A DNA stretch of 64,000 bases, from positions 1-64,000 of the forward strand of contig JAHHHI010000056.1 in assembly GCA_019359435.1 (NCBI GenBank), written 5' to 3'. The DNA comes from Kaiparowitsia implicata GSE-PSE-MK54-09C (GTDB taxonomy: Bacteria; Cyanobacteriota; Cyanobacteriia; Elainellales; Elainellaceae). Shown here in pieces: positions 19,681 through 26,948 of the stretch. A program made the position numbers and the translations under genes. How positions within the stretch are numbered: position 1 is the first letter of the stretch; the number at the start of each line of letters is the position of its first letter. Under the pieces are notes generated by a model, which worked only from the letters and a program-made list of their open reading frames with translations, had not been told where the DNA came from and ran no database searches.

Positions 19681-20019
19681 ATGATTTCAAACATTCAAGT
19701 CGTTCAACCAACAGGAGTGTTAGATGGCACTCAGCTCGAGCAGTTTCACCATCAAATCAGTGAGGCAATCAATGCCGGAGCCTCCACTGTCCTGGTCGAT
19801 CTAGCCCAAATTAGCTTCATGGATAGCTCGGGGCTTGGGGCATTGGTCAGCGCGTTTAAAACAATGCGCGCTCGCGGTGGCGAACTCTGCGTCTGCTCGC
19901 TCAACGAACAAGTCCGCATTTTGTTTGAGCTCACCAGCATGGATCGAGTCATGCAAATTTTTGAAAACCGTGAAGCCTTCGCTCCCGGAGTGGTGATGCC
20001 TGCGGCTCCGGTGTCTTAG
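19681..20019 (+). CDS. STAS-domain anti-sigma factor antagonist (SpoIIAA/RsbV-like)
   Basis: 112-residue single STAS domain. The phosphorylatable serine lies in FMDSSGLGALVSAF, the classic motif. In partner switching, the unphosphorylated protein binds the RsbW-like kinase and frees its target; phosphorylation reverses this. The likely kinase (21457-21954) and PP2C phosphatase (20250-21383) are the next two genes, the latter on the opposite strand. ATG at 19681 gives the usual MISNIQVVQPTG start. The 260 bases upstream probably hold its promoter. Confidence 0.9.
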   Translation: MISNIQVVQPTGVLDGTQLEQFHHQISEAINAGASTVLVDLAQISFMDSSGLGALVSAFKTMRARGGELCVCSLNEQVRILFELTSMDRVMQIFENREAFAPGVVMPAAPVS

Positions 20020-20097
20020 CTGGCTTTGGGTGTTTAACCGGCAAATCTCGATTCAATCCCGGCCAAAAGCTGCTCAGTAACGTTAGTTTGGCCCATT

Positions 20098-20200
20098 TAG
20101 TTTGGCACATGCTTAAACCGTGTTGCCCGCGACGCGGGCAGCACGGTTTGTCGTTTTAATTCTGCAACACAGGGCTGAAACAACGCTATCAAACTCACGC
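20098..20200. repeat. Direct repeat X, including terminator hairpin
   Basis: About 103 bases beginning TAGTTTGGCACATGCTTA and ending AAACTCACGC. A related copy lies at 22014-22120 in the same orientation. Inside, 20115-20149 forms a 17-base-pair stem with one mismatch (AAACCGTG...CACGGTTT), followed by GTCGTTTT, so it can act as terminator of the STAS gene. The second part (GGGCTGAAACAACGC) matches the other copy best. Confidence 0.6.
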
Positions 20201-20249
20201 TCAATCAGTGCTTTGATCGCTATGGAAGTTGGGGATAAAGCGCCCGATG

Positions 20250-21383
20250 CTAATCAAACGTTAGCTCTAGCACTGACAGGTCATCGCCAAAAGACACGCT
20301 GCCGGTTGCTTCACGAATGATATCCAGCAAATGATCTAAATTCTGGTGATTAGGATAGTCTGTCAGCGCGTCTACTAAGTAGTTAAAATTCCAACCGGGT
20401 GCATCAGGCCGGGTCGGAATATCGTAGATGCCATCGCTGAAGACATACAGAGTGCTGTTAGCTGGGATGTCGCAGCGGTAGCTGACATAGCTTTCATCCA
20501 GCATCATGCCAACCGGCATACCGGGGGTTTTAAGCTGCTCTACCCGGCGGTGCCCAGCCTCGTCGGGCACCAGCAACAGCCCCGGCGGATGCCCAGCAGT
20601 GGAATAGCTGAGCTGCCGTTTGGCCCGGTTATAGACGCCATACCAGATAGTGAAGTATTTGTCGTTTTGCTCATCCATCTGAAACGTTTCGTTAAGCGCC
20701 CTTAACACGGTATGAGGCTGATAAAAATTAACGTTGGGTAAGGACTGCGATCGCAGCAAATTGAGAATCGTAATCGACGGCAGCGCGGCACCCAGCCCAT
20801 GCCCCGACACATCCAGCAAATACACGGCAAGATAGTCTGGGTCAAGCCAATAAAAATCGTAGCAGTCGCCCCCGAGCTGGCTAGACGGAATGAACCGAGA
20901 ATCGATGGTGATTGGGCCTTGGGTTGGTTTTGGCAAGAGCGATCGCACATAGGATGCCGCTTCCGCTAGTTCACGCTCTAGCAAATGCTTCTGGGCCTGC
21001 AAGTCTTGGCTGAGCTGCCGCAGCCGCAGCCCTGCCCGCACCCGCGCCTGCAATTCTGTAATTTCGATGGGTTTTGCTAAAAAATCATCTGCCCCATTGT
21101 CTAGCCCCTTAACCCGATCCTCAATGCTGCCGCGCGCAGTTAACAAGATGAAGAAGGCCATTGACAAATCTACATTTGCCTTAACCTGCCGACATACTTC
21201 TAAACCATCTACCCGAGGCATCACCCAATCACAGATAATTAAATCAGGGTGCAGTTCGTGGGCTTTGCTCAACCCCTCCTCTCCATTTGACGCCACTTCT
21301 AGCGAATACCCCTGATCCTGCAATGCCTTTCTCAGGATGATTTGCATTGACGGATCATCATCAATAATAAGAATTTGGGGCAT
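20250..21383 (-). CDS. Receiver-PP2C (SpoIIE/RsbU-type) serine phosphatase
   Basis: Response regulator whose output is a phosphatase for phospho-STAS proteins. N-terminal receiver: IIDDD, Asp52 in LIICDWVMP, Lys in FLAKPIE. A short coiled linker (RLRQLSQDLQAQKHLLERELAEAA) leads to the PP2C/SpoIIE domain at about 140-375, with metal-binding QLGGDCYDFYWLD, DVSGHGLGAAL, YSTAGHPPGLLL, FSDGIYD and FGDDLSVLEL. 377 residues, complete. It is divergent from the RsbW-like gene, whose start is only about 70 bases away, so they may share a control region. Confidence 0.9.
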   Translation of the reverse strand: MPQILIIDDDPSMQIILRKALQDQGYSLEVASNGEEGLSKAHELHPDLIICDWVMPRVDGLEVCRQVKANVDLSMAFFILLTARGSIEDRVKGLDNGADDFLAKPIEITELQARVRAGLRLRQLSQDLQAQKHLLERELAEAASYVRSLLPKPTQGPITIDSRFIPSSQLGGDCYDFYWLDPDYLAVYLLDVSGHGLGAALPSITILNLLRSQSLPNVNFYQPHTVLRALNETFQMDEQNDKYFTIWYGVYNRAKRQLSYSTAGHPPGLLLVPDEAGHRRVEQLKTPGMPVGMMLDESYVSYRCDIPANSTLYVFSDGIYDIPTRPDAPGWNFNYLVDALTDYPNHQNLDHLLDIIREATGSVSFGDDLSVLELTFD

Positions 21384-21456
21384 GAGTGCGGGAAGACTAG
21401 TGCGGGAAGACTATATCGAGAGAGCGTTCTTAGGAAACTGAGAATTGGAACAGGCA

Positions 21457-21954
21457 ATGCTGCCTGACACCCCTGAAAATCGCCCCACTGCACGCCAGCA
21501 AGAAACGCAGACAAGGGTAATGACGTTGAAGTTACTGGAAGCCAAACGAATTCGAGTTCACTCCAGCCTTAATGCATTAAACCAGGTTCTCACCTGGTTT
21601 GATGGATTCGCTCACTCTTTTATACCGCAATCTATTTGGCTTCAGTGCCAGTTGGTACTGGCTGAAGGATTTACCAATGCGGTTCGCCATGCCCACAAGA
21701 ACCAACCCCCCGACACCCCGATCGAAATTGAGGTCACCATCCTGGATGATCACCTCAACATCAGCATTTGGGACTACGGGCCAGAAAACAATCTGGGCAA
21801 CGTCATCGACACGCTGTCTCAAGAAATGGATCAGTCAGCGGAAGGAGGACGTGGGCTAAAGCTAATGAAGAAAATTGCCGACGACCTCAGCTATCGGCGC
21901 GACGGCAGCCAGCGCAACTGCCTGGTGTTTATCAAGCAATACGAACAGCCGTAA
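21457..21954 (+). CDS. RsbW-like anti-sigma factor serine kinase (HATPase_c)
   Basis: GHKL-fold kinase that would phosphorylate a STAS partner. N box LVLAEGFTNAVRHAH (Asn and His as in RsbW), G1-type ISIWDYGPENN, and G2 GGRGLKLMKKIADDLSYRRDG are seen. The start could be ATG 21457 or TTG 21445; the 30 or so leading residues are not conserved. Next to the PP2C phosphatase and close to the STAS gene, so the three form a partner-switching unit. The final target (sigma factor or other) is not in the window. Confidence 0.87.
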   Translation: MLPDTPENRPTARQQETQTRVMTLKLLEAKRIRVHSSLNALNQVLTWFDGFAHSFIPQSIWLQCQLVLAEGFTNAVRHAHKNQPPDTPIEIEVTILDDHLNISIWDYGPENNLGNVIDTLSQEMDQSAEGGRGLKLMKKIADDLSYRRDGSQRNCLVFIKQYEQP

Positions 21955-22013
21955 GACCTCTGGCTTGGCTGCGCCAACGCCCCTATGGTATCGTTGCCAG
22001 TTGAAATGGGCGT

Positions 22014-22120
22014 CAGTTTGGCAAAGGCTTAGCCCCGTGCTTCCTGCGACACAAACGGTACGGGTTAGCAGTATTTCAGCCCCGCAGCGCAAGGCTGAAA
22101 CACCGCCAGCAAACTCACGG
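22014..22120. repeat. Direct repeat Y, partner of repeat X
   Basis: About 107 bases starting CAGTTTGGCAAAGGCTTAGC and ending GCTGAAACACCGCCAGCAAACTCACGG-like sequence. It shares the leading 15-20 bases and the last 30 bases with 20098-20200, in the same orientation. X and Y enclose the PP2C and RsbW-like genes. The middle of Y differs (CCGTGCTTCCTGCGACAC), so the hairpin of X is largely lost. Confidence 0.5.
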
Positions 22121-22146
22121 GTGGAATTTTCTGGAGAAAAACTGAC

Positions 22147-23121
22147 CTAAAGGCGCACTTGCCGTAGCTGAGCGCGGGGGTCTTCGGAGCGATTAGCGCG
22201 CAGTTTTTCATAAAGCTCTCGCTCGACAGAGCTGAGCTGTTTAGAGACAACGATCGACACCTTCACCATTTGATCGCCGCGCTGCCCATTAGACGACACC
22301 CAGCCCTTGCCCCGCAGCCGCAGAGTTTGCCCCGAGCGAATGCCTGGCGGAATGTTCATAGTGACGGTGCCATCCAGCGTGGGCACCTCGATGGCGGCTC
22401 CTAGCGCCGCCTCATCGGGCGTGATGGGCACCTCACAGGTTACGGTATCCCCATCAAACTTAAAGAAGGCATGAGGCCGCAAATCAATTCTGAGGTATAG
22501 GTCGCCCCGCTGCTGGCTATAGGGACTGGGCTGCCCCTTGCCCCGCACCCGAATTTTGTTGCCCGACTTCACCCCAGGGGGAATTCGCACATCAATCACC
22601 TCAGCCCCGAGGCTCAGGCGCTTCTGCACCCCGTTAAACGCTTCAGCTAGCGTTAGCGTCAGGGTCGATTCTAAATCAAACCCGGCGGTTGGGGGCGAGG
22701 AAAACCCGCCGCTGCCAAAGTTGCCAAAATCACCGGGGCTAGCCCCAGAGCGCGGCCCATAGCCAGCGGCATTTGGCCCGCCAAACCGCCCCAGCAGCTC
22801 GTTAATAAAATCTTCAAAGGTGGTGTATTGATTAAAGTCAAACCCACCAAAATCTGACCCAGGCGGTGTCGAAAAGCCGCCGCCCGCCTGCTTCCAATAT
22901 TGGCCAAACTGGTCATATTTGCTGCGCTTGGCTGGGTCAGACAATACCTCATAGGCTTCATTGACTTCTTTGAACTTGGCTTCTGCCGACTGGTCGCCAG
23001 GGTTCATATCGGGGTGATATTTACGCGCCAACTGCCGAAACGACCGCTTAATGTCGTCCGCTGAGGCAGTTTTGGTGACGCCCAAAATGGCGTAGTAGTC
23101 TTTAAAGTCCGTCGAGGCCAT
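22147..23121 (-). CDS. DnaJ-family co-chaperone, CbpA-like (no zinc finger)
   Basis: J domain, residues 6-70, with the HPD motif in [14 protein letters not shown] that stimulates DnaK ATPase. A Gly/Phe-rich segment ([24 protein letters not shown]) follows; then two C-terminal substrate-binding beta domains ([51 protein letters not shown]). The CxxCxGxG zinc motifs of DnaJ are absent, so it is a class B/CbpA-type protein. ATG at 23119-23121 ([10 protein letters not shown]) is preferred to the codon three residues upstream. Confidence 0.92.
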   Translation of the reverse strand: MASTDFKDYYAILGVTKTASADDIKRSFRQLARKYHPDMNPGDQSAEAKFKEVNEAYEVLSDPAKRSKYDQFGQYWKQAGGGFSTPPGSDFGGFDFNQYTTFEDFINELLGRFGGPNAAGYGPRSGASPGDFGNFGSGGFSSPPTAGFDLESTLTLTLAEAFNGVQKRLSLGAEVIDVRIPPGVKSGNKIRVRGKGQPSPYSQQRGDLYLRIDLRPHAFFKFDGDTVTCEVPITPDEAALGAAIEVPTLDGTVTMNIPPGIRSGQTLRLRGKGWVSSNGQRGDQMVKVSIVVSKQLSSVERELYEKLRANRSEDPRAQLRQVRL

Positions 23122-23346
23122 GCACGACAACTCCTATGAAACGAGAACCGAGTAACGCGAGCAACGAGCAATGCCGTAGTGTGCTAGTTCAACCCTACCA
23201 AAGCTTGGGGAAAGTCGGGGTTCGGTTGGGGCAACTGCCCAGGCGAGATTTCCTCACCTTGTGTGCCGTTGGCCGCTTTGGTGAAGTTTGCCCACTTTTC
23301 TGATTCGCCTTGCCATAATAGACGCAACTCCACGCCCCCCACCGCC

Positions 23347-25419
23347 ATGATTGGATTTGAAGCCCCGATTCTCACCGGACTTGCCGCCCTAGCTTTTAAC
23401 ACGGTGACGGAAACCGCGAAGAAGGAATCGGGCAGCACTCTTGCCAAGTGGCTGAATAAAGACGTAGGTAACGCTGCAAAGCAGGCTATCTATCGCGCTA
23501 CGGGGCAATATATTGCCAACTACCGAGAACGCCACGGCACGCTGAAAGTAGTGTGTGTGCGGATGGATGCGCCGATTGAGCTGGAGGATGTGTATACCGC
23601 TGTGAGGCTGCTGGATCGGGCTGAGAGTCTGCAATACGCCACGATGGCAGGGCAGGAGGAACTGTTTCAGCAGGGGAGTCGCTGGGGCTTTCGTTTCAAC
23701 CGCAACTCCGAAACGAAGCGTAATGGCCTGGATGTGGCTAATCAGGAGCAATTTTTGCTGGTGCTGGGTGGCCCGGGCATTGGCAAGTCTACGTTTTTGC
23801 GGAAGGTGGGGCTAGAAGCGCTGAAGTCGAAGGAGGTGGATCACACGGGCTATCCCCAGTCGGCCTATGTGCCCGACTGCATTCCTGTATTTTTGCCGCT
23901 GCAACAGTTTAGGTCTACCGACCTCACGATTGAGCAGCGCATTGCCAAAGAGTTTGCCACCTGTGGCTTTCCTGAGCCGGAGGATTTTACCCACGCCATG
24001 CTGAGCAGGGGTCGGCTGCTGGTGCTGCTGGATGGGCTGGATGAAGTGCCCGCCGAGCAAGAATCTGCCGTGATTGAGCAAATTCGGGACTTTGTGGATC
24101 GCCACCACACGAACCGCTTTATTGCGTCTTGCCGGGTGGCCGCTTATAAAGGCGGGTTTCCCCGGTTCAAAGACGTGGCGATGGCGGAATTTGAGGATGA
24201 TCAGATTGAGCAATTCATCCACAACTGGTTCCACTCTGATCGAGATCGGGAGAACGAGACGGCCCGGAAATGCTGGGAGCTGATGAGCCGACCGGACTAT
24301 GCCGCCACCAAAGAACTGGCGCAAACACCGCTGCTGCTGACGCTGCTGTGTGGGGTGTATGGTGAGTCTCTGGATTTTCCAAAGCGGCGGGCGGCGCTGT
24401 ATGGCGAGGCGCTGGATGTGGTGCTGAAGGGCTGGGCCGCAGAAAAGCGCATCCACAACGACCCGATTTATCGGGAGTTGCCGATGGAGCTGGAGCGAGA
24501 CCTGCTGGCAGACATCGCCTATGACAGCTTTATTGACAATCAACTATTTTTTGACAAGCGGGAGGTAACTCGCCGCATCCGAGACTTTTTGGTGAGCAAC
24601 CTGAATGCGCCAAAACATCTGGATAGTGAGCAGGTGCTAGACGCTATCGCCATTCAGCAGGGAATTTTGGTAGAGCGCGCTCGCGAGGTGTATTCGTTTT
24701 CACATCTGACGTTTCAGGAATATCTGGTGGCGCAGTTTGTGGTGGATAACCAGCAGATTGCAGGGCTAGTAGACAACCACACCGCTGATGACCGCTGGCG
24801 CGAGGTGTTTTTGCTGGTGTCCGGGTTGATGCGGGGGCGAAACGGGACAGATGACCTGCTGCTGACCCTAGAGAAAAAAGCGCAGTGTTGCCTTGAATCA
24901 TCGGACAAGCTGAGAGGGTTGATGGCCTGGGCTAATGAAGCGACAGAAGGCACTAAAGGGAAATACAAGCCTGCGGCTAAACGGGCTGCGGCCCTCGCCC
25001 TCGCCCTCGTCCTCGCCCGCGCCCGCTCCCTCGACTGCGCCCGCGCCCGCTCCCTCGACCTCGCTAGTGCCCTTGACCTCGTCCTCGCCAGCGCCCCTGC
25101 CTTCGACCTCGCCAGCTCCTATGAAAAAATAAAAATCTTTAAATTTAAAGCCGTTAAAAAGTCAACACTGCTTCAAGCGCTTGAGGCAATAAAAGCAAGA
25201 ATCCCTGACGAAAATCAATCCGAAGAAGTGAAACAAACTTGGTGCACGGCATTACAGCTAGATCCTGACCTGCTTCGTCTTTCAGAGGCTGAGGTTGAGG
25301 CGCTTGAGACCTACTTCTCTATGAGTATCCATATGGTGCAGTGCAAAGAGGCAGCAGCGCGGGTGTCGCCCGATGTGTGGGACGGCATTGAAGCACGAAT
25401 ACTGACGGTGCCGGATTAG
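23347..25419 (+). CDS. NACHT-domain STAND NTPase with repeat-encoded segment
   Basis: About 690 residues. A short N-terminal domain with a hydrophobic TGLAALAFNTVTETAKKE start precedes the NACHT ATPase: Walker A GGPGIGKST near 141-149, Walker B LLVLLDGLDEV near 224-234, then FIASCRVAAYKGGF, QTPLLLTLLC and the C-terminal winged-helix FSHLTFQEYLVAQF. After residue 545 comes a Leu/Ala/Arg/Ser/Asp stretch (to about 590) coded by GC-rich repeats, then an AT-rich tail of about 100 residues. ATG 23347 is used; upstream residues look noncoding. NACHT proteins include anti-phage sensors in bacteria; such a role here is inferred. Confidence 0.85.
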   Translation: MIGFEAPILTGLAALAFNTVTETAKKESGSTLAKWLNKDVGNAAKQAIYRATGQYIANYRERHGTLKVVCVRMDAPIELEDVYTAVRLLDRAESLQYATMAGQEELFQQGSRWGFRFNRNSETKRNGLDVANQEQFLLVLGGPGIGKSTFLRKVGLEALKSKEVDHTGYPQSAYVPDCIPVFLPLQQFRSTDLTIEQRIAKEFATCGFPEPEDFTHAMLSRGRLLVLLDGLDEVPAEQESAVIEQIRDFVDRHHTNRFIASCRVAAYKGGFPRFKDVAMAEFEDDQIEQFIHNWFHSDRDRENETARKCWELMSRPDYAATKELAQTPLLLTLLCGVYGESLDFPKRRAALYGEALDVVLKGWAAEKRIHNDPIYRELPMELERDLLADIAYDSFIDNQLFFDKREVTRRIRDFLVSNLNAPKHLDSEQVLDAIAIQQGILVERAREVYSFSHLTFQEYLVAQFVVDNQQIAGLVDNHTADDRWREVFLLVSGLMRGRNGTDDLLLTLEKKAQCCLESSDKLRGLMAWANEATEGTKGKYKPAAKRAAALALALVLARARSLDCARARSLDLASALDLVLASAPAFDLASSYEKIKIFKFKAVKKSTLLQALEAIKARIPDENQSEEVKQTWCTALQLDPDLLRLSEAEVEALETYFSMSIHMVQCKEAAARVSPDVWDGIEARILTVPD
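24988..25117 (+). repeat. GC-rich tandem repeat inside the NACHT gene
   Basis: Degenerate hexamer-like repeats of CCCTCG/CTCGCC that keep the reading frame and code for alternating Ala, Leu, Arg, Ser, Asp. Within it a perfect 21-base unit recurs with period 24 (25015-25035 and 25039-25059), coding ARARSLD twice. Very high GC, ending abruptly at an AT-rich stretch (25120-25170). Confidence 0.85.
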
Positions 25420-25521
25420 CTTAGACAATCGGGCCACAGCGTCAAACCTACGCAGGATGCTGGAATGCACAGGCGCGTAGTAAGGTGCAAGCGTTACTCA
25501 AAGAACCCGATTAAATTATTC

Positions 25522-25746
25522 ATGCTGTATAAAGACACGATTCGAGAAAAGCAGTTGCTGAAGCTGACGGCTCAGCGCGGTGTCTGCGTCTCTATTTTTT
25601 TGCCGACGACGCCGCTGACTCAGGCGGCTTAGGGCGATCGCGTGACCTTCAAGAACCTGAGCAAGGCCGCGATGGAGCAAGCTGGGGCCGTTGTCTGCCT
25701 CCTCCACTCACGGCTGAAACCCGCGCTCCCACACCCCAGTTTTTGA
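25522..25746 (+). pseudogene. Fragment resembling bacterial eRF1-like (baeRF-type) protein
   Basis: Translating from ATG 25522 gives a continuous frame with one in-frame TAG at 25630-25632 and a TGA at 25744-25746. Residues before and after the TAG (LTAQRGVCVSIFLPTTP and GDRVTFKNLSKAAMEQ) look like the start of the bacterial family related to archaeal/eukaryotic release factor 1, whose members have CVSIYLPTH and RFKNLLREAE-like motifs. The TAG directly precedes a HIP1 octamer and is one base from CAG (Gln). Only the N-terminal 70 residues remain. Family call is tentative. Confidence 0.5.
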
Positions 25747-25826
25747 CCACCGACCAAAGCGGGTATCCACTACCCAAAGATCCCCAAATCGTTATTTCCC
25801 TTCTGATCTCAAACCGAGTACAAGGT

Positions 25827-26651
25827 TTAGGTTAAGCGTGTCGCTACGGTATATGACGGGCGTTGAGACTTCTCTCGCTGAGTTTTAACGAGACGAAAAT
25901 CTGAGTCAATATAAAGATTATTCAATTGGGGCTTTGCCTTAGAGATTTGTTGGTATTGCTTAGAGGAAATGCGATTGGCACCTTGGGTAGGCATGGGCGT
26001 TGGTGGTTGAGATTCAGACTTTTTGTGATAGTTTTCTGCAGCTCGATTAAACCAAGCTTGAGCAGCTTCAGCACTAAAGGAAGGGGAGCCAAAGCGCAAC
26101 GTTTGCTGAATGCAGACATTTTGAATATCCCAATAGTCTTGATTGGTTGCTGACAAGTTCTCAGGATTATTAGAGACTTGAGTTTGAACCGAATAGCTTT
26201 GCATAATCATTAAATCATAGCTGAGCAGCCAGCGAGAGATCCAGTTTAGAACTGGGGCTTTTCGGCCCGGTTTATACCGAGCCAAATTGGCGTAATAGCC
26301 GCTGTCATCAAAGATTTGGTAAGACTCGTGATGCACTCGCCCTGGCAAAATGTCTTGAAACGGATTAGTAGACCAAACAGAAATCCAAATTCCTTTTAAT
26401 AGTGGAATCTGTTGCTGCAACTCAGGGGTAGGATTGCGGGTTTCGAGTTCCTTGAAGAGCGGCATGAGAGTTTCATTGGCAAACCGGACTTTTTTTGCCA
26501 TTGGCTCTGTATCGCGCTTTTCTACGTGATGCAGCAAGCTGGTTTTTAAGGTTTCTGTAGTAGCCATTGCTAAGGCCGTCGGCTCAAATGGGGGAGTTAG
26601 TAAAGCAGCGTTCCTATCCATTTCGCCTCCAAGTTGTGAGTCTAGTTTCAC
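25827..26651 (-). CDS. Conserved protein, possibly PAP/fibrillin family
   Basis: 274 residues, no signal peptide. The segment LLKGIWISVWSTNPFQDILPGRVHHESYQIFDDSGYY, notably its first part (LLKGIWISVWSTNPF), resembles the opening strand of plastid-lipid-associated proteins (L-x-G-x-W-x-L-x-Y-S/T-T). The NWISRWLLSYDLMIMQSY and SPSFSAEAAQAWF segments follow; the last 60 residues are polar and low in complexity. A later start at ATG 26619-26621 (MDRNAALLT) is possible. The gene's upstream region was invaded by repeat R2 only 34 bases from the first start. Family is a guess; the gene itself is real by composition and length. Confidence 0.6.
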   Translation of the reverse strand: MKLDSQLGGEMDRNAALLTPPFEPTALAMATTETLKTSLLHHVEKRDTEPMAKKVRFANETLMPLFKELETRNPTPELQQQIPLLKGIWISVWSTNPFQDILPGRVHHESYQIFDDSGYYANLARYKPGRKAPVLNWISRWLLSYDLMIMQSYSVQTQVSNNPENLSATNQDYWDIQNVCIQQTLRFGSPSFSAEAAQAWFNRAAENYHKKSESQPPTPMPTQGANRISSKQYQQISKAKPQLNNLYIDSDFRLVKTQREKSQRPSYTVATRLT

Positions 26652-26684
26652 CGCTAGATGATGCGTACAAGAGTCAGTAGTCTT

Positions 26685-26828
26685 GGGTGCATCCCACTTT
26701 TGTAACCCTCACCCTAAATCCCTCTCCCAAGTTGGGGAGAGGGACTTTGAACCCGGCTCCCCTTCTCCCAAAAAGGGAGAAGGGGTTGGGGGATGAGGGT
26801 CATGAATTTGCAAAAGTAGGATGCACCC
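26685..26828 (-). mobile_element. MITE-like repeat R2, copy A, with 8-bp target duplication
   Basis: Termini GGGTGCATCCCACTTTTG and CAAAAGTAGGATGCACCC are inverted repeats with two mismatches. GTAGTCTT lies immediately on each side (26677-26684, 26829-26836), an exact 8-bp target duplication. The interior is mostly inverted arms of CCCTCTCCCAAGTTGGGGAGAGG and CTTCTCCCAAAAAGGGAGAAG type. Strand is arbitrary. No coding capacity; a transposase must act in trans if it is mobile. Confidence 0.85.
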
Positions 26829-26948
26829 GTAGTCTTGATCAATAGTTTTAAATGGGTGATGACGTTGTGAAGTAGCGGTGCTTCCTCGCAATATCATGTT
26901 CCAAACACGATTAATTGATAAGCCTATTGTAGAAGTTCATCTCTGCGG

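Noticed and set aside
24988-25117. CRISPR-like or minisatellite noncoding repeat
   Set aside because: It stays in frame within the NACHT gene and units have no spacers.
26709-26897. 62-codon gene
   Set aside because: It is a reading frame across MITE-like element R2.
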